DNA from: Crotophaga sulcirostris
Lineage: Eukaryota; Chordata; Aves; Cuculiformes; Crotophagidae
DNA length: 64,000 nucleotides
Direction of reading: 5' to 3'
Assembly (NCBI GenBank): GCA_013397455.1
Contig: VYZB01000040.1
Location: 1,231,544 to 1,295,543 of the forward strand
Positions 39,163 through 46,562 of the stretch are shown here, piece after piece. The notes under the pieces are model-generated. The model worked only from the letters and a program-made list of their open reading frames with translations, did no database searches and was not told the DNA's origin. The first letter of the stretch is position 1. Each line of letters opens with the position of its first letter. Position numbers and translations under genes: made by a program.

Positions 39163-39222
39163 ATGGATGGATGGATGGATGGATGGATGGATGGATGGAT
39201 GGATGGATGGATGGATGGATGG
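39163..39222. repeat. (ATGG)15 microsatellite in the REEP1 3'UTR
   Basis: Fifteen perfect ATGG units span 60 bp, followed by degenerate TTGGTTC. On the plus strand one frame reads as MDGW repeats and on the minus strand as HPSI repeats. Both are artefacts of the tetranucleotide, since the period of 12 nt is in frame. The array is likely length-polymorphic. Confidence 0.97.
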
Positions 39223-39793
39223 TTGGTTCTTAAGAGTGTGTTGACGAGGATCAATTCTCTTCTCTATAGATCAATTCTCTGATCAATAGCTCAGCCTCCG
39301 AGTATGCCAGCCAGCTATCACCTCACAGATTACTCCTCCTAAAAACAAGCCATTTTCCAGCAGATGGTTCGAAATAGCAACAGACCTGCCTTAAGAAAAT
39401 CCCAATTTGGGTGCCTTTCAGGCAGCTGGTCCCTACAGTCACTCCTGCAGGGCAGGTGGGCACCTCCCAACTTCTCAGAGATGGCCTGCAGAGCATAACC
39501 CTGAAAGAAGCAGGCCAGCCCTAGGAAATGCAGCCTTGAACCAGGCTCAAGTGCAGCATGTAGTATTTTTAGCAAGTAAAATTGAGGCTGAGTGGAAGGA
39601 AACTGTAGCTGAGGGTGGCCCATGGAAAATGGGCCTGTGAATTACCTCACCCATTTGCCATCAATTCACCTCAGTTATGATGAGAAGAAACTGGAGCAGC
39701 TCAGTGCAGTCTGTGCCTCGTCCCTCATCACTGGGGCCAGAGTCAGCGCAATTCCAGCCGTCGTAGCCAATTGCTGAATCAGGATCACTTCAC

Positions 39794-39850
39794 ATAGAAT
39801 CATAGATGGTTTGGGTTGGAAGGGACCTTAAAGATCCAGCTCCAATCCCC
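39794..39850 (-). mobile_element. Short CR1 tail
   Basis: ATAGAATCATAGATGGTTTG, then GGTTGGAAGGGACCTTAAAG and a short remainder: a roughly 57-bp minus-strand CR1 3' end in the REEP1 3'UTR. Confidence 0.85.
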
Positions 39851-40375
39851 AGACAATAATACACAATAATACAGGCAAGGCAGACTTCATGTGTGTCATC
39901 GTCACCTGGGAACGAATCCCACGCTAATCTAAATTATGTGCCAACCCAGCAGAGAAAAGAAGGAGAATTGGTTTACTTAACCCTAACGAGAGGGAGAAAG
40001 GTGCTCCTTAGCCTGATGTAAACAACCTGCTGCCTCTGACCGTTCTCTGAAGTGTTCTCACCTAGTGCTGAAGCCCTTGTACCTGTGGCCGAATGCTCCT
40101 TACTCACAGTTTCCTTTCCACTGTTTGTTTCGGGTACCCGTTTCGCATCTAGCACCGTATTTGAAATAGCAGAGAACACGACGTCGGGATTTGCGTTTTA
40201 GACAAACAATTTAAAGGTCATAATTGTGCACTTTGTGTGATTTCTTTTCCTGTGCTCGGTAGAAAAGACCTGTGATGGAATGGTACACGTAACGCCTCAC
40301 ACGGATGGCCATTACAACAATATTCCAAAGGCTGATGTTTTGCTGGTTTTGTTATACTGCTCGATGTACATCCTG

Positions 40376-40381
40376 AATAAA
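40376..40381 (+). terminator. REEP1: REEP1 poly(A) signal (AATAAA)
   Basis: AATAAA lies at 40376-40381, followed about 17 nt later by an A-rich genomic stretch (from about 40398) that would overlap the cleavage region. It is the first canonical signal in a plausible downstream position, and is also consistent with the convergent MRPL35 3' end about 1 kb further on. Confidence 0.6.
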
Positions 40382-40404
40382 GTCTTAATCTTTTATTTAA
40401 AAAA

Positions 40405-41400
40405 AAAAAAGAAACAGGAAAAAAAAACCAACCCAAACATCTTTAGTCCGTTCCATGTATCTGGCAGGCCAGAATAGTTCCTTTGATGGCTGTATTATTT
40501 TTATCTCAATTCTGGCTGACTGTATATAGATGTATTCACTAAGTGCTGCATGTCCTTCAGAACTTCTTTCTGTATTATGAACTGGAAAAAAAAGAAATAC
40601 AGCTACTGAACACTCTGAGTAACTTGTGACTTCATTGCACAGCAAACAATCTCCAGCCCTCCTGACGTGGGGGCTCTCTGCTTAATCATGGGTTCATTAT
40701 TAGTGAGCATTTTGAAGCTACTGCTGGAAGCAACTGATTTTCACGCACATCAGCTTTGTAGAGAACACCTCTGGTCAGCCCTTTGCGAAAGCTGCTTTGC
40801 ACACTCCAAAAGGACCCTGCAATAAATCCGAGGCTTTGTTCCATCCTATATGTGTGATCAGAGATGTAGTGCAAGGTATAATTAGGCTTAAAGAAAGAAA
40901 AAGCAAGAAAATACTTCAGAAATGACTGCTTGAGGGTGTACTGTAGGATCCACAGAATATATTTACTACTCAAAAACCAACACAGGTACAAAATTGGAAT
41001 CTTGTAATGAAATCTGGGGGCTAATGCATTTTTAAATCAGTTATTTTTTAAATAATTTTTTTTAGCATGGAGACACAGCAACAGTTTATGTGGCACTGTG
41101 ACAGGCAACAATACTGAAATGGGCCCTGGTCTACTTTCTCCCCTTCCCCGAGGAAAAGCCGTTCAATGAGCTACCAATAAGCATGGACACAGCAAAATAC
41201 ATCTTGGTGTTACTTAAACATGTCTCTTGTAAAAATGTTAAGATTAAATATGTGGAATTATTCACTTTTAGTGATGTTTAGACTGTACTGATCGATATGT
41301 GTTATACACAATCACAGGAAACCAAGAGACACCAGAACGCACAGCTGACCAGCTTGACCTCTGTGAGTAAGATAAAAATCACAGCTCAAATTAATCTTGA
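40405..41400. other. Convergent intergenic region between REEP1 and MRPL35
   Basis: About 1 kb separates the inferred 3' ends of REEP1 (plus) and MRPL35 (minus). The sequence is AT-rich, with A-tracts near 40398-40432. I recognise no exon, RNA gene or CR1 in it. It could partly be 3'UTR if either gene uses a more distal site. Confidence 0.6.
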
Positions 41401-41407
41401 ATATTCC

Positions 41408-41463
41408 TTTATTTTGGGCATTGATGCCCATAATTCTGACTGGATGATATGCATATGTTTATT
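41408..41463 (-). terminator. MRPL35: MRPL35 poly(A) signals (two AATAAA on the minus strand)
   Basis: The plus-strand TTTATT at 41408-41413 and at 41458-41463 reads AATAAA on the minus strand. These lie about 105 and 155 nt after the MRPL35 stop codon. Either would give a short 3'UTR, as is usual for mitochondrial ribosomal protein genes. Confidence 0.55.
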
Positions 41464-41567
41464 TAGAAGAGGGACAGGTATTACAGATTCATGTTCTAAA
41501 ATTCAGACCACACCCCGTGCCCCACCACCTCCTTTTCTACTGAGGTGCGAAAACAAAACCAAGATTC

Positions 41568-41756
41568 CTACACACGAAGATTTGTGCGATTGTGATACTT
41601 CTGGTAGGGATCATCAGCGTACCAATTCCTCCTCTTCCAGAACGAAGTGGTCATTTTATCAAGGAGTTTACATTGCGTTCTGGTGCACAACAACATATCT
41701 CTCAAACGCTTCCTCTGGGCGGCTGACTTCTTCCACAGCTTCTTCTTGTAACCAGC
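41568..41756 (-). CDS. MRPL35: MRPL35 coding exon 4 (terminal)
   Basis: This encodes the C-terminal third of mitochondrial ribosomal protein bL35m. The 189-nt exon enters in phase 0 after a minus-strand CTGACAG acceptor. It encodes [20 protein letters not shown], ends [15 protein letters not shown] and closes with TAG at 41570-41568. The [17 protein letters not shown] block typical of vertebrate MRPL35 is intact. No internal stops or frameshifts were seen. Confidence 0.96.
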   Translation of the reverse strand, partial: AGYKKKLWKKSAAQRKRLRDMLLCTRTQCKLLDKMTTSFWKRRNWYADDPYQKYHNRTNLRV

Positions 41757-41785
41757 CTGTCAGAAGCAAACACATGGAAAGCTCT

Positions 41786-42040
41786 TCATGTCCTGAGTTG
41801 GAAGAGACCCACATGTATCATCAAGTCCAAGTCCTGTCCCTGCACAGGACAACCCCAACATTCACACTGTGTGTTTGAGGGCACTGTCCAAATATTTCTT
41901 GAACACTGTCCGGCTTGGTGCCGTGACTGCTTCCCTGGGAAGCTGTTCCAGTGCTCCACCACTCTCTGGGTGAAGAACCCTTTCCTAATATTCAACATAG
42001 ATCTCTTCTGACACTTTCTTCCTGTCGTTCCCTCGGGTCA
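41786..42040 (-). mobile_element. CR1 fragment in MRPL35 intron 3
   Basis: The plus strand reads TCATGTCCTGAGTTGGAAGA, then CACAGGACAACCCCAACATT and CTCTGGGTGAAGAACCC. It is the same CCTGAGTTG-type subfamily as the copy at 26.28 kb and retains [14 protein letters not shown] in reverse translation. It is in the same orientation as MRPL35 (minus), begins 30 bp upstream of exon 4 on that strand, and fills half of the 494-bp intron. Confidence 0.9.
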
Positions 42041-42250
42041 TATCCAAATGGGACTTTGAAGTGGGTAAATACACATATATAGCAATAGTGATAAACAAGT
42101 CAGAACAAACTCCCCACTTTCAGGCATACAGGAGTCTCTCTGTAGAGTTTTTTTATCTTCCATACTAGCTGCTTCCCTCTCATGGAAGGAAAACAGTTAA
42201 ACAGCTGACTGTAAATGTGCTTTTATTACAAAAAAAAAATCCCATTTTAC

Positions 42251-42395
42251 CTGTCTCCTAACCCAAAGGCCATTGTGCAGCCGGAGAAACCTATCAACGA
42301 CAGCCTTCACAGTTTTCCTCTTCCCTTTCCGCAAGCTGCAGTAAGTGACAGTCCTCACCGGCTGTTGGAGTAGACTTGGAAGTAGAGAGGTGACG
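42251..42395 (-). CDS. MRPL35: MRPL35 coding exon 3
   Basis: This 145-nt exon enters in phase 2 and exits in phase 0, between a TTTTTTTTTCAG acceptor and a GTAAAA donor on the minus strand. It encodes [20 protein letters not shown], then [20 protein letters not shown] and NGLWVRRQ. This is the start of the mature bL35 fold; the [10 protein letters not shown] block is diagnostic of vertebrate MRPL35. Confidence 0.96.
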
Positions 42396-42639
42396 CTGAA
42401 AAAAAAACCCAAACAGGGTAAAACCAACAGGAATGAAACATTTTCTTCTAAGAGTAGTCGTGGACTTTTCCACACAAGGAGAGATCAGCAGTGGCTGTGA
42501 CTTGGCTGAAGGCTACAGGGAGCCCAACTGACTTTACAGCCACTTAACGTGGGTGCCTGTGAGTGCCAACTGCCTCACAGAACGGGGGCTTCAGGCTGGG
42601 AGAGGCTCCTCAATAAGAGCATGGAGCCCCCTGGGGATC

Positions 42640-43170
42640 CCCCACATACCAAGGGTCACACAACCCCCTCAGGGTCCCCCAGACACTGAGGGGACACACA
42701 AACCCGCCCAGGGGTCCCCCAGACACTGAGGGGTCACACAAACCTGCCCAGGGGTCACTCAGACACTGAGGGGTCCCACAGACTGCCTAGGGGTCCCCCA
42801 GACACTGAGGGGACACACAGACCCGCCCAGGGGTCCCCCAGACACTGAGGGGTCACACAAACCAGCCCAGGGGTCCCCCAGACACTGAGGGGTCCCACAG
42901 ACTGCCTAGGGGTCCCCCAAACACCAAAGGGTCCCCCAAAGCCCCCCGCGCTCCCCCAGCCACTGAGGACCCCTCAACCCCTCCATCCGCAGGGTCCCCC
43001 AGACACAGAGGGGTCAGAAAACCCCCTCCTCACCCCGGGATCCCTTCAGGGTCGCCCCGACACTGAGGGTCCCTCAAATCCCCCCGGGGTCCCCCTGACA
43101 CCAAGGGGTCACACAGACACCGAGTGCCCCTCAAACCCCCCAGGGTCCCTCAGACACCGAGGGTCACCCC
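42640..43170. repeat. GC-rich minisatellite with higher-order structure (MRPL35 intron 2)
   Basis: The unit is about 40 bp, built around GGGTCCCCCAGACACTGAGG with a variable second half. AGACACTGAG begins at 42681, 42721, 42761, 42800, 42840 and 42880. The six central units form two copies of a three-unit block. Second halves run ACACACAAACCCGCCCA, TCACACAAACCTGCCCA and TCCCACAGACTGCCTAG, then the same three types again. This gives a higher-order period of 119 bp. Flanking units on both sides (42640-42680 and 42920-43170) are more diverged and irregular. The array fills most of the 808-bp intron. It is a mobile-length repeat, not a CRISPR. Confidence 0.93.
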
Positions 43171-43203
43171 CAGTCCCCCTCCCACCTCCAGGGACGCCCG
43201 TAC

Positions 43204-43360
43204 CTGCCGAGGAGGGAGGCTCCGCCCGCCCCGGGGACCCGCGGTTTCCACAGCGGGGCCGGTGCCGCCGGCGCCGCCGCGATCGGTGCCTTCGCCGTCC
43301 CGAAGCGGCGGGCGGTGAGGCCGGAAAGAGCGCGCCCCGCTGCCCAGCGGCTCAGGATCC
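43204..43360 (-). CDS. MRPL35: MRPL35 coding exon 2
   Basis: This 157-nt exon enters in phase 1 (completing Gly) and exits in phase 2, with acceptor CTCCCCGCAG and donor GTACGG on the minus strand. It encodes ILSRWAAGRALSGLTARRFG, then TAKAPIAAAPAAPAPLWKP and RVPGAGGASLLG. It is Arg/Ala-rich and poorly conserved, consistent with the mitochondrial targeting and linker segment that is removed or disordered. The GIL motif at the junction matches human MRPL35 (AASGIL). It is shorter than the human equivalent. Confidence 0.85.
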
Positions 43361-43485
43361 CTGCGGGGAGCGGAGCGGGACCTCAGGCGCCATTTCGCCG
43401 CCACTTTACCACCCCGCCAACTCCCCCATTCCCCCCCTTCCCGCCATCCGCCATGTCCACACACCGCCCCCCTCAGCCTGCCCAC

Positions 43486-43519
43486 CCGCCACGGCCGCGC
43501 GCGCCACGGCCGCCGCCAT
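43486..43519 (-). CDS. MRPL35: MRPL35 coding exon 1 (start of gene)
   Basis: MRPL35 (bL35m) is a nuclear-encoded protein of the large subunit of the mitochondrial ribosome. The start ATG at 43519 (minus strand, context GCGAAATGG, good Kozak) opens MAAAVARAAVAG. It splices at GTGGGC into exon 2, giving MAAAVARAAVAGILSRW, parallel to human MAAS...ASGIL. The complete reading frame over four exons is 174 codons (human 188). The frame is open upstream of this ATG but has no earlier in-frame ATG before position 43615. The N-terminus is a predicted mitochondrial import signal. Confidence 0.85.
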
Positions 43520-43666
43520 TTCGCAGCGCCCCGCCCCGCCTGGCCCAGTGTGTGAGGAGGACACACCGCGCGGGGGCGCCGCTGAGAGCCCCGCGAGACA
43601 CAACCGAGTCGTCACTGCTAGAAAAATTTAGGATATTTTGATTTAAGCTAAAGCAGGGTTAAGTTT

Positions 43667-43801
43667 CACAGAATGGTTTGGGTTGGAAAGGACCGTAAAG
43701 CCCATCCAGTTCCAACGCCCCCTGCCACGGGCAGGGACACCTCCCACTGGGTCAGAGTGATCAAAGACCCGTCCAACCCGGCCTTGAGCACCTTCAGGGG
43801 T
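43667..43801 (-). mobile_element. CR1 3'-end fragment in the MRPL35-IMMT spacer
   Basis: The plus strand reads CACAGAATGGTTTGGGTTGG, then CCCCCTGCCACGGGCAGGGA, and CCTTGAGCACCTTCAGGGG. It is truncated at about 43801, where it joins the 35-bp duplicated segment. It lies about 150 bp upstream of the MRPL35 start codon, within the shared promoter region. Confidence 0.9.
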
Positions 43802-43802
43802 G

Positions 43803-43838
43803 GGGCTCTGGGTTTGCCGGCCCGTGGAAAATTGGAGC
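43803..43838 (+). repeat. 35-bp direct repeat, copy 1
   Basis: GGCTCTGGGTTTGCCGG, then a 3-nt variable step, then GTGGAAAATTGGAGC. It is repeated with two mismatches at 45091-45125. The copies lie on either side of IMMT exon 1. The source element is not recognised. Confidence 0.85.
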
Positions 43839-43892
43839 CCACCCAGTTAAACCCCCTTTCCATCGTTAACTCTCTAAAAGACGGGTAGACGA

Positions 43893-43979
43893 GGTGTGCA
43901 GGGATCTGGTTTAGTAGCGAACAGGTACAGCTGAACTAGGTGACCTCAAACGCCTTTTCCAACCAAGACATTCTATGAG
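43893..43979 (+). mobile_element. CR1-like tail fragment in the MRPL35-IMMT spacer
   Basis: CTGAACTAGGTGACCTCAAA, then CTTTTCCAACCAAGACATTC and TATGA resemble a diverged CR1 3' end on the plus strand. It is head-to-head with the minus-strand copy at 43.67 kb and ends exactly where the octamer module region begins. Confidence 0.65.
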
Positions 43980-44004
43980 GCTGCTGAGGGCGGTGGCTGG
44001 GGTT

Positions 44005-44120
44005 TATATTTGCATACGTCCCGCCCCACCCGCTCTGATTGGCCTCACTGTCCGTCACTCCCCGCTGCCGGCGGCCGGAGCCTATATTTGCATACGCCCC
44101 GCGCCGCGCCCTCTCATTGG
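44005..44120. promoter_or_regulatory. Tandem octamer plus inverted-CCAAT promoter modules
   Basis: Two copies, 78 bp apart, of TATATTTGCATACG (44005-44018 and 44083-44096) are each followed about 20 nt later by an ATTGG, the inverted CCAAT box (44038-44042 and 44116-44120). ATTTGCAT is the POU/Oct-1 octamer. Read on the minus strand, each module is CCAAT, then ATGCAAAT, then an AT-rich TATA-like stretch, which is the order found in histone H2B promoters and points toward MRPL35. Factor binding is inferred from motifs only. Confidence 0.7.
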
Positions 44121-44277
44121 TCGTTCTGCCCATGGCTCCCCCCTGCGGCAGCCCCGTCCCCGGCGGACCGGAACGCGCCCCGCGTGACGCACCGGGCGGG
44201 GGGCGGAGCGGGCGGCGCAGGGAGTGACCGCGCACGGCGCTTCCCGCGGCTGCCGCGGCCACACGGGCTCTGAGGCC

Positions 44278-44322
44278 ATGCTGCGGGCCTGCCACCGCGC
44301 CGGGCTCGCTGCGGCCGCGCAG
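44278..44322 (+). CDS. IMMT: IMMT (MIC60/mitofilin) coding exon 1
   Basis: MIC60 is the core subunit of the MICOS complex of the inner mitochondrial membrane. It is anchored by one N-terminal transmembrane helix, and its large coiled-coil and mitofilin domain in the intermembrane space shape cristae junctions. Exon 1 encodes MLRACHRAGLAAAAQ (human MLRACQLSGVTAAAQ), the start of the matrix-targeting presequence. It ends in phase 0 at GTGAGC. The ATG has G at -3. The frame is open upstream to 44224 but without an ATG. Exons 1 to 11 of the gene are visible; the C-terminal mitofilin signature lies beyond the window. Confidence 0.95.
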
Positions 44323-44689
44323 GTGAGCGGGGCGGCGGGCGGGACTGGGGCGCATCCCTGGGGGAGCCCTGAGAGAGCCTTGCGAGCTGTTCCTCGCTAC
44401 CGCCTGCCGGGGAGGCCCTGCCGCCCGCCTGGCAGGGGCTGGGCAGGCGGGGGCGAGCGGAGCCGGCGCGAGGGCCGAAGCGCCGCGCGTCCTCTAAGCG
44501 CGGCTGGGTGCTGTCTGAATGACTCCGCACGCGCGCGCCGCCATTGGGTGTGCGGCTTTGACGGGCGGCCGCGAACGCAAATCAGAGCGGCGGGACGGGC
44601 GGGCGCTGTCAGTTGGCGGGCCGGGGGGGTGGGACTCCAAGTTCCGGCATGCCACGGGGCACTATAGCGCTGTGCGGCTGGGGCATTGT

Positions 44690-44781
44690 CGCAAGGCACG
44701 CCGGGAGTTGTAGTCTTCAGTGGGGCTGAGCTACGAAATACGCGGGGACGCCGCAAGGCACGCCGGGAGCTGTAGTCTTCA
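44690..44781 (-). promoter_or_regulatory. Two tandem ZNF143/THAP11-type motifs
   Basis: A 30-bp segment (44690-44719) is repeated at 44752-44781 with one mismatch and a 62-bp period. On the minus strand it reads ACTACAACTCCCGGCGTGCC, then TTGCG (first copy), and ACTACAGCTCCCGGCGTGCC, then TTGCG (second copy). Both fit the published promoter motif ACTAYRNNNCCCR and the extended Staf/ZNF143 site. Such sites usually lie close to transcription starts, yet these lie 370-460 bp inside IMMT intron 1. A third weak similarity (TTCCGGCATGCC) lies at 44642-44653. Confidence 0.75.
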
Positions 44782-44954
44782 TGGCGACCATGCTTTGGGC
44801 CTTGTGCTGCCTCCCCCGCCGGTCCCGGCCTCGGGGCAGCGTGGCGAGCTCCCGGCGCAGCCCACAGGGGCTGGAAGGCTCGGTGGAGGCGGGAGGGAGG
44901 CTGGCTCTGAGCGGCGGCGCTGCAGATCCCGCTCACCAGCCGCGAAGGACGTGA
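44781..44954 (+). other. Possible alternative first exon or small ORF after the ZNF143 motifs
   Basis: An ATG abuts the second ZNF143-type motif and opens a 57-codon frame starting MATMLWALCCLPRRSRPRG. It is Arg-rich, lacks acidic residues at the start and looks like a mitochondrial presequence. A GTGGAG at 44883 would be a phase-0 donor compatible with IMMT exon 2 (phase 0). That donor is weak, and I recall no such isoform in human. It may instead be an unrelated short ORF in CpG-rich DNA. Confidence 0.25.
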
Positions 44955-45090
44955 CCTTGCCTCGCCCCGGCGCCTCGCAGCCCTTCCCTGCTCTCTCTCC
45001 GGGCCCGCTCCGGAGCTGGCGACTCCTCGGCCGCTCTGCAAGGCCGGAGCGTTCCCCAGGCCAGGTCAATCCGGTGCCCCACTGGAATAA

Positions 45091-45125
45091 GGCTCTGGGT
45101 TTGCCGGGCTGTGGAAAATTGGAGC
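45091..45125 (+). repeat. 35-bp direct repeat, copy 2
   Basis: GGCTCTGGGTTTGCCGG, then GCT, then GTGGAAAATTGGAGC, matching copy 1 at 43.80 kb with two mismatches in the same orientation 1.29 kb away. It lies at the end of the CpG-rich region, 105 bp before a CR1. Confidence 0.85.
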
Positions 45126-45229
45126 TGGGAGTTGAGACAGAAAGGCGCTTCCCCAGCTGTTTGTCACTCAGGGCTCTGGGCAGGTGTTCTGTCTTTAAAA
45201 GAATGTGCTCAGTGCTGTGCTTTCTAGCT

Positions 45230-45790
45230 CAGAATCACAGAATGGTTTCAGTTGGAAGGGACCTCAAAGCCCATCCAGTTCCAACCCCCCTGCCACGGGC
45301 AGGGACACCTCCCACCAGCCCAGGCTGCTCCAGGCCCCATCCAGCCTGGCCTTGAACACCTCAAGGGATGGGGCAGCCACAGCTTCCCTGGGCACCCTGT
45401 GCCAGGGCCGCACCGCCCTCATTGTGAAGAATTTCTTCCTAATGTCTAAATTTCCCCCCTACCAGTTTAAAGCCTTTTCTCCTCACTCTGTTGCTGCTTG
45501 CTCTTCTAAAGTCCCTCCATGGCTTTCCTGTAGGTCCCCTTGAGGTACTGGAAGGCTGCTATGAGGTCTCCCTGGAGCCTTCTCTTCCCCAGGCTGAACA
45601 GCCCCAACTCTCTCAACCTGCCCTCATATGGGAGGTGCTCCAGCCCTTTGATCATCTCTGTAACACTTCTCTGCTCCCATTCCAACACTTCCATATTCTC
45701 CTTGTGTTGGGTTCTCCAGAACTGGATACAATACTCCAGGTGGGCTCTCATGTGAGCAGAGTAGAGGGGGAGAATCAGCTCCCTTGGAAG
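45230..45790 (-). mobile_element. CR1 fragment
   Basis: The plus strand begins CAGAATCACAGAATGGTTTC and continues through the TCCCTGGGCACCCTGTGCCA and TTCTCTTCCCCAGGCTGAAC blocks. It runs to ACTGGATACAATACTCCAGG and the AGAGGGGGAGAATCAGCTCC region. About 560 bp on the minus strand. Reverse translation shows decayed ORF2 end pieces ([18 protein letters not shown]). Confidence 0.93.
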
Positions 45791-46501
45791 CGTGCCTTCC
45801 ATCTGGAAAAGTTTGGTGGAAGATCCATGCAAATGCAGACACGTAACAGCAGTTGCCTCTATCCCAAAAAGTAGTTTTTATTTCTCCTTTGTCCCTACTT
45901 GTTTTTCCTGATGAGACCAAATACGGCAGAGATTTGATTTGGACAGCAGAAGTATACATGCAGTGTAGTAGTTTTTTATACATTTTCCTTCTTTTTCTTC
46001 ACAATGAGGGGAAGCTTTGTTGCACACCTTAGTACAGGCTTGTAAAGGCTGTTGATCCTCCCGTGGGCAACTAAAACTTGTTTCTTTTGGGTGGCAAAAG
46101 GGCCGGAAAGTGGAAGTAAGAAACAAAATGTTTTAATTATAGTGCTTGTTTTGCAAGAGATGCAGAACTGTGGACTCCAATCAAGAGATGCTGACCTGAT
46201 CTGAGGTGATACTAGGTAATTTTTCCACAAGTAGTGAAAATTCCTTTAATGAAAGCAAGATTTGGCTGTTCAGAAGTTGTTGAGCTGGAGTCAGGCCTGG
46301 AAGGGACAGCAGCGTGGTGACACTAGGATACCTGATCTGGCTGTGCTGCCTGTTGCCTTGCCAACAAGGGAAGGCATCCTTGCTGCCCTCATCCTCCTGC
46401 CTGGAGAACAGAATGGAAATAAACCCTTTTTACATTGAAGTTCTATGGAAGGGGAGAGCGAGGCATGTCTGCTTCTGCTTTGTGGTGTTAAAATACTCCT
46501 T

Positions 46502-46562
46502 TATAGTATATTTTAACCTATAGTATATTTTAACCTATATTTTAACCTTTATAGGTTAAAAT
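46502..46562. repeat. Short tandem repeat leading into a perfect 10-bp hairpin
   Basis: TATAGTATATTTTAACC occurs twice in tandem (46502-46518 and 46519-46535), then a shortened copy TATATTTTAACC. ATTTTAACCT (46539-46548) and its exact reverse complement AGGTTAAAAT (46553-46562) flank a 4-nt loop. Confidence 0.9.

Larger units (their letters stand above)
36522..40404 (+). other. REEP1: REEP1 3'UTR (approximate extent)
   Basis: About 3.9 kb lies between the REEP1 stop and the first convincing poly(A) signal. Visible contents are an AU-rich element (TATTTATTTATG near 36959-36970) and two AACCACT heptamers (37189-37195 and 38428-38434) that match the miR-140-5p seed. It also holds a short minus-strand CR1 tail followed by a 60-bp (ATGG)n array at 39.15 kb, and a second CR1 tail at 39.79 kb. 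The 3' end is inferred from the AATAAA at 40376; no transcript evidence is available. Open frames within it are chance. Confidence 0.65.
43150..45060. promoter_or_regulatory. CpG-rich bidirectional promoter region of MRPL35 and IMMT
   Basis: The GC content and CpG density rise sharply across MRPL35 exons 1-2, the intergenic spacer, IMMT exon 1 and the start of IMMT intron 1. The two start codons are 759 bp apart on opposite strands (43519 and 44278), a classic head-to-head arrangement. Both products are mitochondrial (ribosome and MICOS), so shared regulation is plausible. About 220 bp of the spacer is CR1-derived. Extent is judged by eye. Confidence 0.75.

Noticed and set aside
38863..39282. 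Protein with MDGW repeats (and HPSI repeats on the other strand)
   Set aside because: Both are translations of the (ATGG)15 microsatellite in the REEP1 3'UTR.
42640..43170. CRISPR-like array of regularly spaced repeats
   Set aside because: The sequence is eukaryotic. The spacers are themselves related variants, the units are about 40 bp with no unique spacers, and there are no cas genes. It is a minisatellite.
44005..44120. Histone H2B gene promoter
   Set aside because: The octamer and CCAAT order resembles one, but neither strand downstream encodes a histone. Only the regulatory motif resemblance is retained.
43936..44355. 139-codon minus-strand frame across the MRPL35-IMMT spacer
   Set aside because: An Arg/Gly/Ala-rich translation of CpG-island DNA, overlapping IMMT exon 1 and duplicated promoter motifs. 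The similar YANI segments simply reflect the 78-bp promoter duplication.
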